From assembly GCF_001039355.2 (NCBI RefSeq), contig NW_019775775.1:124001-188000 (forward strand): 64,000 nucleotides of DNA. Reading direction: 5' to 3'. Below, in pieces: positions 14,001-29,000 of the stretch. Source of the DNA: Lingula anatina (Eukaryota > Brachiopoda > Lingulata > Lingulida > Lingulidae). How positions within the stretch are numbered: the first letter of the stretch is position 1; each line of letters begins with the position of its first letter. The notes beneath the pieces were generated by a model, which was not told where the DNA came from, ran no database searches, and saw only the letters and a list, made by a program, of their open reading frames with translations. A program made the translations under genes and the position numbers.

Positions 14001-17000
14001 ATTTGTATCCTCATGTTTCAACTTGGCTACAAGCCGCAGGATGCAGTTTACTGTTCTCATGGAAGTGATTGTCTGAAGCGATTCTTCAGATTTGTTTGAA
14101 AAGAACTGCAGGAAATACTTTAGACTGGAAGTGTAATTTTATAACAATATTCAAGCTACATGACGTCTTGTATATAAACACTTTTAGGAAGTACGGTAGA
14201 GTGACTACCATACTTTAATTTTTTACAATGTTTTTTCTCTTAATCTTATTCTAAAATATAAAAAGGTGTGAATGGGCATTATGTTTTATAATTTTCTTTA
14301 ATAAAACCCTCTAGTTACACCCATTAATTGCAGATTAATCTTAATCTAGTTCAGGTATTTATTAATATTGAAAAGAAAAGCCTTGCTTTGCTATTATCAG
14401 TTAATGTCTTTATTTAATTATTCCTAGGATGGGCGCACTGTCATGCATTTCGCTGCGTCATATGCCAGAGATGACATCATGAAGCTGCTCATTAATAAGA
14501 AGGCTGATGCCACTATACCAGGAGGGGTGAGTGGAAGATGAATTTTTTAGTTTTCTGCATAAATAAATTAATAATCAATTTGTCATATGCAGAGTGATTA
14601 AGATGTGAGAATAAACATGATTGTGATAAGATTATAAATTGATAGTAGATGTGAAGCCATTGAAATGTGATCATTGAAAAAAAAATACCTTTCACAATTA
14701 TTATTCCCTAGATTTGAAATTGAGTGATAATTTTTCCAGAAAAAAAATTGTAATTGGAAATTGTCATAAGTTCTGAAGAGTTAGTTAGACTTATATATAG
14801 AAAACATGTTTTTGGTGTAAGTTAAGTCTGGAAAATAAAAAAAAACTTAAATTGTCTTTAAAAGTGAGAATTTAGAAATGTATAAGTGATTACTCAATTT
14901 CTAAAGTTAAGCAACTTTAATCAAGTAAAGTGTTACTTGAATCTTATTTCATTGATTAGATTGGACAACCTTCCAAAAGCAGCAAGACCTGTGAAATGCT
15001 TTTTTATTGCTACCATTATCAAAAGTGTAAAACTCGAATTTGTCATTAAAGGAAATGGACTTCTGTTGCACAACTTGCGCAGCATCTCTATCATTATGCA
15101 TACAAATGTTTCAGTCTCCTTACATTGCGCTGAAACACAAATCCTTGTCTCGAATTAATTCTGACAAATTGAAGTCAGACTGGGCCGTTGGTTGCTGTCT
15201 GGAGTTACAAAAAGGGAAGAGAAAAGTCATTCAACAGTTCGCCTATTGTTTAGAAAAAAAGGAATAATGATTGGGTGATTATCCCAGTGGGAGAGCTATG
15301 TAATCAGATGCAGAAACTTTTGCAAACAGTGCCACCTGGCTTTGAGGGGTTTTATGTAGCTTTTATGTCNGGAGTCCTTTTCCCAGCCTTATGTGGAACG
15401 ATTTGAGTGTTTCCTATTACCCAAGTAGAATCCAGAAGTAGAATTTTCAGTCAGAATTATTTGACATTTTTTCATTATCATTTGATCAAAGTAAGTAGCA
15501 GTAGGCCCTGAAGAAATGTATAATCTGTCATGAACACATACCATAGCTGTAGCTAGGTGAGGCAAATAAGACACGTGCATCATCTATCTGAATCTATAAA
15601 TTAATATTACTAGCAAGGCTGGCCCAAAGGGAGTGGTTAGATTTGTATCCTCATGTTTCAACTTGGCTACAAGCCGCAGGATGCAGTTTACTGTTCTCAT
15701 GGAAGTGATTGTCTGAAGCGATTCTTCAGATTTGTTTGAAAAGAACTGCAGGAAATACTTTAGACTGGAAGTGTAATTTTATAACAATATTCAAGCTACA
15801 TGACGTCTTGTATATAAACACTTTTAGGAAGTATGGTAGAGTGACTACCATACTTTAATTTTTTACAATGTTTTTTCTCTTAATCTTATTCTAAAATATA
15901 AAAAGGTGTGAATGGGCATTATGTTTTATAATTTTCTTTAATAAAACCCTCTAGTTACACCCATTAATTGCAGATTAATCTTAATCTAGTTCAGGTATTT
16001 ATTAATATTGAAAAGAAAAGCCTTGCTTTGCTATTATCAGTTAATGTCTTTATTTAATTATTCCTAGGATGGGCGCACTGTCATGCATTTCGCTGCGTCA
16101 TATGCCAGAGATGACATCATGAAGCTGCTCATTAATAAGAAGGCTGATGCCACTATACCAGGAGGGGTGAGTGGAAGATGAATTTTTTAGTTTTCTGCAT
16201 AAATAAATTAATAATCAATTTGTCATATGCAGAGTGATTAAGATGTGAGAATAAACATGATTGTGATAAGATTATAAATTGATAGTAGATGTGAAGCCAT
16301 TGAAATGTGATCATTGAAAAAAAAATACCTTTCACAATTATTATTCCCTAGATTTGAAATTGAGTGATAATTTTTCCAGAAAAAAAATTGTAATTGGAAA
16401 TTGTCATAAGTTCTGAAGAGTTAGTTAGACTTATATATAGAAAACATGTTTTTGGTGTAAGTTAAGTCTGGAAAATAAAAAAAAACTTAAATTGTCTTTA
16501 AAAGTGAGAATTTAGAAATGTATAAGTGATTACTCAATTTCTAAAGTTAAGCAACTTTAATCAAGTAAAGTGTTACTTGAATCTTATTTCATTGATTAGA
16601 TTGGACAACCTTCCAAAAGCAGCAAGACCTGTGAAATGCTTTTTTATTGCTACCATTATCAAAAGTGTAAAACTCGAATTTGTCATTAAAGGAAATGGAC
16701 TTCTGTTGCACAACTTGCGCAGCATCTCTATCATTATGCATACAAATGTTTCAGTCTCCTTACATTGCGCTGAAACACAAATCCTTGTCTCGAATTAATT
16801 CTGACAAATTGAAGTCAGACTGGGCCGTTGGTTGCTGTCTGGAGTTACAAAAAGGGAAGAGAAAAGTCATTCAACAGTTCGCCTATTGTTTAGAAAAAAA
16901 GGAATAATGATTGGGTGATTATCCCAGTGGGAGAGCTATGTAATCAGATGCAGAAACTTTTGCAAACAGTGCCACCTGGCTTTGAGGGGTTTAATGTAGC

Positions 17001-20000
17001 TTTTATGTCTTAATTGTATCGGGAGCTATGGGAGGGGTGGTATGTTGGAGAGTGGGAGGGGGGGGGGCGGAGACACCATACATTTTATTAAAGGATAAGA
17101 AGATTGGATGGTTATTAAAAGCACTTAAAATCAATTTAAATATATTTTATTAAAGGATAAGAAGATTGGATGGTTATTAAAAGCACTTAAAATCAATTTA
17201 AATATATTAATTCATTGTCATTGTCACTGTCTTTTCTTTATTAATGTTGCTGTATTTCTTCATTGTGTGTGTCTTCTTGCTTATGCGGTGTGTGTGTGTG
17301 TGTGTGGAGAGAGATAGAAGGGGAGGGAAACCTCAGTTAAAACTTGAAAATGATGTCAAACTTGGTGTCTGGGGTATTCGCTATTTTAGGTACTTACAGA
17401 ATTGGTGGTGTTTACAGTGGAAGTTGTGTGTGTGAGCATGAACATGTGTGTTGATCAGGAGTGGGTGGGGAAAGAAAGAAACTCTAATTGCTGTGCAGGG
17501 GCGGATTCAGAGTTATTTCCTGACAGTCTTCCAAATTATCTTTGTTGATCCGTACTTCATTTTTGACCGTCTTCCGACAGAAAAAATTAGATACCCGCCA
17601 ATGTAAACTTGAAAATCTGACCGTCTTCTGGAAGACCCAGAAGACGCCCTAAATCCGCCCCTGCTGTGCCAGTACAGTTTTACACTACTGGTCTGTGTAA
17701 TTTGGACATGATGTGTACATGCAACTGTTGTATACCTGTTGACACTTAAAACATTTGTGTCATTTCACAGTCTGTTTACTTTTGTGTAATAACATATTGC
17801 TTTGTTCAACTAAATGTGAACAATGTCAAATATGTAAATTATAGTTGGGTAAGGTTTACAGCCTGTTGGCTTGAATGAGGGATGTGATATTACTTTTAGA
17901 AACCTAGTCAGGTAGCTAAGAAAATTGAGTCAAATATGCCCCCCACCCCCCACAAGGAAAAAAAGGCAATCACATCAAAGCTGTCTTCATCTTTTGTAAA
18001 TACATTATTCCCTTATTTTTTTTTTTCATTATGCAGCCTAAGGAACAGCTCCCCCTTCACATGGCTTGTGCAAGATCTAGTGGGGCACTTGCAATAGTTC
18101 AGATGCTCCTGAAAGTCTCTGGAAAAGACTGCAGGCTTGTGGAAGACAAAGTAAGTTTTAAACACTCTTATCTTATTCAAAGACAATTTCATATTGATAT
18201 TATCTGTATGGAGTTTCAATTGTTTGATGATATGAATAAAATACAGGGGTGTATTGTGGAAGCAATTTTAAAAGTGGCCTAGAAAATTGTACCCGAATAC
18301 ACATAAAGGAGAAATTCATTCTATTTAAAACAACCAAAATATGTGCATTTATATACAAGTTAGGTGGACCGACTGCTGTTGCATTTGCTGCCTGCATTGC
18401 ATGATAAGTTTTGTTTCTTGTACTAGACATGTCACGTCAACGACACATCAGTCCCTTGTATCTGAACATGCTTTGCTTTAGTTCGGTTGGTCTCATGTCA
18501 GTCAGTCAGAATTCTTTCACAGTAATATGAATCTAAGACAAGTGCAGAGTTTGTCTCAGTGGTGGTTTATGTGAATGTCCCCTAAATCTGTCTTTTGTTT
18601 TTCATAGACATGAGTACAAATTTACTAGTAACTTTTTTTACTTTTTATGTTACACTAGAAGCCAGCTAGGTTATTGAAAAAGTGCAGGAGGCCTATTGTC
18701 TCGTGGTCTTGTGTTTCTCTGGTGATTTATTTCACTCAATAAATTAGTAGTAGTTAAGTGTCTCTTAGTAACATTGTCTCTCCTCATTTAAGTTGTCTAA
18801 ATCATATATTTAAATTCCCAAGCCTTTGCTATTCACACTAATTTTAAGTGCATTAGGGTTGTCTCATCTCAAACAGTATAAAGTAAATGTACTTTGTCTT
18901 TTGTCTTTTCTTTACAAATCCAGTTATTAATATCCTGCACCGCAAAATCTATTAAAGTGTTTATTTATTATTTTTGTTTGTGTCATTGTGTGTGTGTTTG
19001 ACTGTTGTGTCCTCAACCTTAACAAATGCCTCCTTCATTTTCACTTAAATAATTATATGAATATATCTTGCCATGAAAATTATTTCAAATTTTTTTCAGG
19101 ATGTTTGGTATCAGTATCTCGCACACAGAGTTTTACTATGATCGTTTCGTTTTTATTTACAAAAATTGTTATAAACATTCTCTGATTCAGAAATTATTTC
19201 AGAACTGTTTTCCACTTCAGGATGGCTCAATTCCTATATTTCTATCTTCTGAAGTTGGTAATGTGGCCGTTTGCAAAGAATGCCTCACACAACAGACAGA
19301 GCAACAGATCAAATTCCAGAGAAGGGTGGGTCTCCCTGTTTTCTTTTACTTGTTTGAAGTTGGCCAGACATGACATATCTGGAGGCAGTCGGTGCACAAA
19401 CAATTACAAATTTCCCATGGCACTGGGCTTTGTTTCACAAAGGGCTTGTTTAAAAAGTCTTGTGTGGCATTTTATGAAATGTGGTGGTTTTTGTACTCGA
19501 GACATGCATTGGACATGTCATGTCACCCACATGGTACAAACCAGATGTCATAAGCATTATGATTAATGTTTTCAATTAGAACAATGGCAGTGATATTGTA
19601 TTATATGTTTTGTTTACATTGTGAATTGTTTTAGGGTTTATTCTGGACTATTTCAGATATTTCACTGTAGTCTGGTGTTGAAATGATAGTATGGATACAG
19701 AATTTCAATCATAGAATAGATCTAAGTATTTAGAGAAATTGTTAATGGATACCGGTATATTTAAGAGGTGTAGGGTAACCCATGTTGCTAAATCTATAAA
19801 ATCTTTGGTTTTGCACTTATATTATCGTGTTTTTTAGCACCTCAGCTTATGACAATAAGCAAGATTCCCTTTTTCTATTGGTTGAATCATTTCAAATTAA
19901 CATACATGTACTTACTCATAAGATTATGTAGTTAAAGATTGCTTTTCACTTAAATCGAAATTTTAAAGAAAAAATTAAATAACTTAAAGGTTGTTAAATA

Positions 20001-23000
20001 AACAATGGTTTGGTCATTGATAAAGCCCTCTTTACATTACAGTTTCTTAGAATGCTGTGGTATGAATGTATTTGCACCAAAATTTATAAGGGGATTGATC
20101 CCCCCAAATTTCTTGTCTGTGAATTTTTCTTGTGCACAGAGTTAAAGCTAAATTCCTTTTAGCTCAAACTTACGTGAACATGTCCTGAATCATTATGCTG
20201 TGACACTTTTTGAAGTCTTGAAAGAGTAAACAATTTTCGTAATTGATACCAAGTCTCTATTTTTTTAAAGATCTGCAATACATTATCACTGATTTTCTCC
20301 CAATTTCCACAGGGTAATGGAGACAACTTGATGCATGTTGCTTGCAGAAGAAAGGACGTGGATCTGGCAAAACTATTCGTGGAGTACGGAGCCAACTTTG
20401 ATGTGCAAAATGTAAGTTTTGAATGTTGGCATGACATTAGAAAATTCTGGAAGAGTAACAAAAGTTATGATAAACATAAGTGTTTGCTGACATTTCATGT
20501 TGCTGACATACAACAATAATATGTGTTTGCAGAATATAGCTAACATCTTGACTGCTTGATTTTGATAATTTTGGATAATTCATTATCTTGTTATGATTTT
20601 AATATTTAAGTCATGAACTTCATTTATATATGAAGGCTAGCAGAGGATTTCCTTAAATTTTCACATTTGGCTATTAGTTATTGTTGTTAATATTGCTGAT
20701 ATTATAATAATAAGATAATAATAATAATGATTACTATTTAATTTAGTATGAGGGCCATACCCCCTTACATATATCAGCCTGGGAAGGAGATGAAGCCATG
20801 ATGAAGTACCTGTATCAAGCTAAAGCCAATCCAAACATAACAGATCAGGTATGCAGATCTATTTGAGATTGGCATCATGATCGGCCATGGCATGTCATTG
20901 TATGGAATTTTGTAAAATATGAATTTGGATTCAAACATTTATTGAATGAATTGGTATTTTCAAAATACTGAAATTGTGAATGAATATTTCTTTTTCACAT
21001 ATTTATTATAAAATCAAAATAGAGTCAAATTTATATGCCAACAGTTTTATTATATTCCATTTGTCAGGCCAACAAAAAGCATCTGCTTGAATAAGAAATA
21101 TTAAGGTTAGACTTTTTATTTTTAGTTCGATAAAAGGGTCAGTTTTCACATAAGGTGCTTGCTGAATGCTATTTCATTGGCCTATGAGTCAACATAATGT
21201 GATGAGAATGGAAATTTCCTTTCAGATGGATCGTAGTCCCTTACACATAGCTGCAGAGCGTGGGAACACGAGTGTTGTGGAACTGTTGGTGGATAAATTC
21301 AAGGCTAATGTCGCCGCTAGAACTAAAGATGGCAGCACCTTAATGCATATAGCGTCAGAATGCGGGCATCCTGATACTGCACTTACATTTCTCAAGAAAG
21401 GAGTGCCACTGCATATGCCAAATAAAGTAAACAATTTAATTACTTTAACATGTAAAACACATCTGGAAATCTTACTCCTTTTTTTCTTTCCTTTTTTCTA
21501 ATGACAACAGTCATCATTTTAACGATTTAAAAAAGATTGGAAATTAGGTATCTAAAATAAGTTTTCGCCATTATCATTAAATCAGTGTGTAATATAATGA
21601 TAATAGTAATAATGATTGCGTTGATCAAAGAACATACTTGATAAATTACGTTTCTGTTTTACTGTAAAAATATTTAAAAAGCCCTTTTGTGGAAAAGAAC
21701 TGGAGACTTATTTTCCTATCCTTATTTTGTTTACTTCATTGATTATTTTTAAGTTGAAATGTCTGTTGAAATGTTTATTCATGAAAATTAGAAAAAACTT
21801 TGGCACTGCTTTTTCAGGCAGGGGCTGTTTGTCTCCATGCTGCTGCCAAGAGAGGCCACACGGCTGTAGTGAGGTCTCTCCTCCAGAAAGGTGCCCAAGT
21901 AGACGCCAGGACCAAGGTGACTTTAATATATCATTTTACTACAAATAAAGAGAAATAAAAATATAAAAATCTTCTTATAAAAGAGTTAAGCATAAATAAC
22001 AAGTAAATGCCAGGGCTAAGCTAGTAAGGTGACCTTGAAATATCATTATACTACAAATAAAGAAAAATTTTTTTTTAATCTTCTTATACGTGTAGAAGAG
22101 ATAAGCATTCCTATGAAAAAATATTGTGCCACTTCTAAATTGTTATTTTGACTACTGCTCATGAAATAATGAGAGAATCCTCCTATTTTCAAACTTACTT
22201 AAAAGCTCAGCACACCTGCCATCATTAAGATTTTAGTTTTTATGTTAAAAGATCAAAACATACCCAAAAGTATATTTCTTATTTTGGTACGAATTTGTAT
22301 TTTCAGGACAACTACACAGCCCTGCACATAGCTGTGGAGGCATGCAGACCACTGGTTGTACAAACACTGCTGGGCTTTGGTGCTCAGGTGGAACTCAAGG
22401 GAGGACTGGTCAGTCTGTCTTTATATTAACCATATATTGATAATTACTTCACTATGCTGAAAAGACTGTCTATTTATTTTAAGGAAAGAAATACCATTCA
22501 TTGGATAATTAACATTGTGATTATTCTTTGTAGTTCTTTTAGTTTCCTGGAACAGCAGTTTTCTTGTGGAAAATAATAATGATCAGTATAATGGTGATGT
22601 GTTGAATTTAAAAAAATGTTTGGTTATAAATAGAATGCAATTGTGCAGTGAAATTGTTTACTAGTGAGACATATTTCTATAAATTAAAGTCGATGTTGAT
22701 TTTTTAGGCCCAGGAGACCCCACTGCACATAGCAGCCAGAACCAGTGAAGGGGAAAAGTGTGCAGAAATGCTGATCAAAAGTGGAGCCAATGTTAATTCC
22801 ATTCAGGAGAACGGGGAGACTGCAATGCACATAGCAGCCAGATATGGTCTCATCAAAATGGTTATTGCCCTCTTGGAAGAAGGTGGTGACCCCTGTTGGC
22901 AGTCAAAGGTAATATGTGTTAATTTTTATAGTAAGGATAGAAGATAATACCTAAGTCAAACCACTGTTGTACTTTTTCCATCATTTGTGATATCCCAAAC

Positions 23001-26000
23001 AAAAAATTGTTATCACAGTTTAAGTACCATCTGCAAATGTATATGCCATTTGAAATACAATTTTGAAACTCAAGAATTCATCATTGAGTGTAGAATTAAG
23101 GAATGTCCTGTTGAATGGGGTTATCTAATTATCTTTAGGTTTTGATTTATACACAAGGTTATTATTGTTTCAAAGTAGAGAAGACATTTCATATATTTTT
23201 TAAGCATTCTCAAGTTGGTTTGTTCTATATTTTTTCCAGCTTGGAGAAACTCCTCTCCATGTGTCTGTGAGACACTGTCACTGGGATGTGGCAGATGAAC
23301 TTCTGAGATTTGTGGCCACAGAGAAGTCCCATATAGATGCTGTGATGCTAGTCAATCAACAAAATACTGTAAGATATTTAGTTTTTAATTTAAATATTCT
23401 AAAAACTTTTTATATTCTCTCAAATTTCCATGCTCTGATGTTTGACATTAACAAAATTCTGTAAGGGTAATTTTTTAATTCAAATATTTTAATTACATTT
23501 TACTCTCAAATTTTCTTTGCTGTACATAAAGTAACACTTTTATCTGGATGGCAACTGGTATTGCTTGTGGCATATTATGCATTTATCATAAAATGTTTAC
23601 ATTAGCATGGTATTATTTAAGCAGATTTTCCAAGATTGTAAATTGAAATATTTTTTAAAGGTATTGATATCAATTTTTTTTAACAGGAAGGGGAAACTTG
23701 TGTGCATTATGCAGCTGAAATTACCAAGAACATGTGCCATAGAGAGTTTGAAGATGTGGATGTGATCAAACTGATGCTGGAATACAATGGAGACACAAAC
23801 ACACAGACTAGAATGGTAAGATCCTGTAGAAATGTGAATGAAGAATCGTAGAATGCTCTTCTCATTATCGCACTGCTGGAGTGCAGGCTGTAAATCAAGT
23901 ATGTGAAAAAAGGAATGATGATTGTGGTGACTGCAGATGCAAGTCGAGATATAAATGCTTTATTGATGAATTTAAACATGCGTATTTGGAACATATGGGT
24001 TTACATACATTGTAAATCTTTCTAGGTCTATGGGCTGTAGTTATAATAATAATAATAATAATAAAGAGTTAATTGCACATTTTGTAATAAACAAAGTGCG
24101 AACTAATCTTTTGAAATAAACATTTAAGGTGAAAAAGTCTAAAATCAGGGATCATTATCATTTGAAAAGAAACAAGTTCATGCTGCACTGAATTTGATTC
24201 TGCCATCTTGTTTCTGTTGTCATAATTTCATCCATTTTTTTTCCAGACACATGAGACCCCACTTCACTACTGCTCCAGGGCAGGAAACGAGGACATCTTG
24301 TTGGAAATGGTCAGACATTTAGGTCCCAACAGAGTCCAGTTGGCAGTCAACAAGCAAGCAAAGGTACTAAATGTAGTATAAGGACAGATATTACCATATC
24401 AGCAAAGACATTTGAAACTGTGAAATTTCGACCATAAAAATCCATTAAAATGTTGGTTATCATATTGAAATGCTATTCTCCAATTTTGCTTACATGAGAT
24501 ATATTTTATGTCATAGAAAGAAGTTTTTGCTTTTTTGCTTTTGTGGGCAACAGGACGTGACTTGAAATTATACTGTCAATCATAATTTGCCACATGTTCA
24601 TCCAAGTTTATCCCTTTATTAAATTGATAACAAACTTACCCATCAAATATGACACCACTGATTCAGTACGATACTTAATTAACCACATGTAGCAGAAATG
24701 AATGAATTAATGTGTGAATGAGGTAGAGACAGTATTTAATTAAGATTAGGAATATCTTCAGTCTGCAGCTTTTCAAGGAATATTTACCACATATTGAGGG
24801 ATGCCAGTGCTTCATACTTAATCTTTTTCTTAATCTTTTCCTGAAACCTAATAAAACGTATCCCCAGTGCATCAAGCCAATTTATATGATTTAGGGTCCG
24901 GGTAATATTTTCTCAGAAAAGTACTTCTCCATTCATAAATCTGCAATTTACTGTATTCTTTCAGAATGGCTGGTCCCCATTATTGGTTGCGTGTGAGCAG
25001 GGCCACCTGGACATTGTAAAGATCTTAATGCAGAACCATGCCAGAGTAGATGTGTTTGATGAGGTGAAAATTTGATTTTAAAATATGGAGAGATAAAAAA
25101 TAACTTAAGATATTATAAGCTTATTGGGTACTAAATACAGCACAGGCTCTCTATTTTACATAAATTTCTAAATGTTTTATTTACAGTAGGTGTAACAACT
25201 CACTTTTTAAGTTAAAGCAGAGAAAACATGAAAGAGGCATATTATGGGAGTACTTATGTCAAATTATTGCCACTATACCATATCAAATGCCACCACATAG
25301 AGCAGAGATTCATTACATTAATTTCCGAAAAAATCATATTTACACAGATACTTTTTCATTACCTTCTTTGCTTTTTGTACTGGAGGGAAAATAAGTAGAT
25401 CAAATTTACCACCTTGTTTGTTAAGACATTTTTGTTCTATGACAGCATGGTAAGGCAGCACTGCACCTGGCGGCAGAGAACGGCCATGATGAGGTAGCTG
25501 ACGTGTTACTGTGGCACAAGGCATTTGTCAATGCTAAGTCCAAACTTGGTGTCACCCCTCTCCACCTGGCGGCACAGAATGGCTGCAATAAACTGGTCAA
25601 ACTGCTGATTGAAACTCATGGAGCTACCATTGATGCCTTGTCACTGGTGAGTGTGTCATTCTCTGACATAAGATGTCAGTGCAGCCTGCATATATTTATT
25701 TTGTTGATTGTTTTGTACATTCTTGAAATAAAAGATTGTTTTTCCTGATCATTTGTGAAAAAAAGCGTAAAGCTGTTATGTCAAGTTTTTTTAAGCAGAG
25801 ACATTTGTAATATATTGTGTGAAAGGGGTTTAAATTTGCTGTCCCACTCATAGATTAAAAAAATTTATTTGCATTTGGGTTGCCTGCCTCCAATGTCCAC
25901 CTCAACTTTTGTTACGAAAATTATTAATTTTTAGGCGAAGAAGACTCCCTTGCATATGGCTGCACAGAATGGGCAGATGGAAGTTTGCAGTACTTTCCTG

Positions 26001-29000
26001 AAGATGAAAGCTGATGCAAATGCCACTGATGTGGTATGTTTAGTTATTTTGATTAAAGAAATAGAAATAAAACCAAGTTCATTTCTTTGGACATTAATTA
26101 TAGGTTTGCAATAACATATGCTGAAGTTTAAAAAGGAAAATTTCTGAAATGTAAAAAGATTACTGCGCAATCAACAAAGCCAGATTGGAGAACAAAAGCA
26201 ACATTCTGTGGTTTTCAAAAACAATAAAAATAAAAAAAACAACAACAAAAACATTTATATCTCTTAATGATGCCTTTTCAGCATGGTCAAACTCCCCTCC
26301 ACTTGGCTGCTGAAAATGACCACTCAGATGTTGTGAAACTCTTCCTAAAGCACAAGCCTGAGTTAGTAACTATGGCCAACACGGTGAGTCAAATTATACT
26401 TGAACCAGGAGCAATAGTCACTGTTCAGCAATATGTCAGATGTAAAATTGACATTAAGAATTTCCTGGTTATAAGAAAAACAATGGGATAATTATTTTGA
26501 TGAAATGGTTCATCAGAGAGATGTTTAATGTAAGGCATCAAGAAATAACATGAAATAAAGCACTTGACATTTCTTTGATAAGATCATTTTTAAATGAATG
26601 GTTATTAATATCTTGGACATTGATGAAAAGTTTTGATAATCTCTTTGACAGGTTGTTAGGTAAATTTTTTATGTTTGACATTGTGAAGGTTTTTCTGCTA
26701 ACAATGAATTATTGCATTTTGGTTGATAACTTTCAGAATTGATTTTTCTGTGTTTCTAGGATATAGAAACACTAAAATAACACATCAAAATGCTCTTTAA
26801 CAGCCATTCAAGTGGGGGGATTAACTTGAAAGGTTATGCAATAATCATTCTGGTTTATTAAATTGACAAAAGGTGGACTTGTTTGCTGTGTCTGTGATTT
26901 TATTACTTATCACTCCACTGACTTTTAGGTTTTTATCTTACATACCAAATGGTATTTTGCTATCATGTTACTTTCCACTTAGATTTGGATAATTAAAGAC
27001 ATTTGAACAGATTATATTACAGAAAACAGCTACGTTAAAAGATAATTGATAATAAATTTTTCTAATGCTTGGTAATAAAAACCCATGTATATCATGAGGG
27101 CTTAAAACAAATTAATTGATTTTTAGCTCTTAGGTTTACTTAAGTTTATAATAAGTAAAACAATTCTTCATGTGTCTTTACTTGGTTGTTGTATTAAATC
27201 TAGTGGATTGATAAGAGTTTGGGTACTAACACTGTATTATGGTTCAGTAACTATTACAATTTAATTAAATGCTGTGACCAGGATAATGTAAGTATGTGGG
27301 GCAAATGACCTTTATATAGGTAATGGTTCACTTTCCAGAAAATTGGAATGACCAAAAAATGCATGCATGTCCAATTTCCCATATTTTGCATTGATCACCT
27401 TTGTACATTTCTCCCCTGCAATATGAAACGTGGATGTTGAATTGTGTCATACTGCACGCATGCACTTGTACACTATCATGTTGGGTTTTGCAGGAAGGCT
27501 ATATGAATTGGTATTTGACCTGTTGTTGTTTTACTTTCACTGGGTTGGATTTATTCATTTTTTTAATGAATTTTCATAAGCATGTTGATGTTTATATATT
27601 GCAAAATTATTTTAAAGCTGTATCTCTTGACAATGTTGATAGATTGTATCAGTGAGACTTTATTTTCTTTTAATTATGTGAAATTACTTTTAACTTTAAA
27701 TCCAGTATAAAGTATAAATGAAGACCTGTTCGGCGTTCTTTTTGAAGTTTTGCCTGTATAGTGAGAAGCTGGATATAGCATATTTCTTGTCACCCAAAAG
27801 GCATTTCTTATATGCTTTGTGCAATTATATTATTTAATGTATTTTTAAACTGGTCCTTCATTTTTTGTATTGATATTCTATTTCTTGGTTCAGATATTGT
27901 CAAACTTTGGAGTAAAGAGTATGGGTATAATTTCAGCTCATATAAACATTTCATTAAATCAGAGGGACTTTTTTTTTCACTTTCAGAATGGCATGACATG
28001 TGCTCACATAGCTGCCTCAAAGGGCAGTGTAGGTGTCATTAAGGAACTTATGAGATTCAACAAAATGGTAGTGACAACAGCCAGAAATAGGGTAAGTGAC
28101 ACTTTTTGGTCGAGTTGTTTTTGTATACAGCTTTTTTTCCTTTGCCAAAATAAATTTTCTTTACAGTTTTATTAACAACATGAAGACGATTCTAATTTGA
28201 GGTTGAATCAGATAAGACTACATATGCATACATACTCTTACAAAGCTCTGTATTTTTTTCAACCAAAAAAGTTTTCCTAACATGCTTAACAAAAAGAGGA
28301 TTGTCCTAAAAAGGCATGATTTTAGATAGAGGATTGTTTCAATTTAAACTAAATTCATTTTGTTATTTCCTTTGTTTATTGTGTATAGACCAACAACTCG
28401 ACAGCCCTCCATCTAGCTGCAGAAGGAGGACATGTAGAAGTAGTGCAAGTGCTGCTGGAAGCTGGAGCCTCTGCAACTGATGAAAATGCCGTAAGTGGCT
28501 CCTTGAAATACACGTAACTTATTCATGGGGTTATTGATGTGTCTGCTGTTCATTTACTCTTATGTGCTTGTGTTATTGTGATATAAAATGAAGAATGTAA
28601 ATATTTTGAAATAAAAAAAAATTACGAAAATGAGATGAATTAGAATGTGAAGAAAATAAAAGATTAGAAACATGGTTTTTGAAATACTTCATAAGTTACA
28701 CAATGTTACCTATGTGATATTATGGAAAACCTTTAATTTTGACAAAATGTGACTTCTGAATATAAATAAAAGATTATTGAATCTAAGGTAGCTGTAATTG
28801 TCTTGGAGATATAAGGAACAAAAAGCTTTTTGTAATGAAAATATATCAAAGTAATGAAGTTTATATTCCACAATTTGTTTACTTTTAATAATAACATATC
28901 ATTTAATTTACATTTTGATATTTTTAAGGAGGGTATGACGGCCATTCATCTGTCAGCCAAACATGGGCATGTGCACATCTTAGATGCACTGAAGGGACAT

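Noticed and set aside
14886-15267. Open frames of 75-90 codons repeated at 16526-16907
   Set aside because: They lie inside the duplicated intronic block, overlap each other in two frames and show no domain; their repetition only reflects the 1.64-kb duplication.
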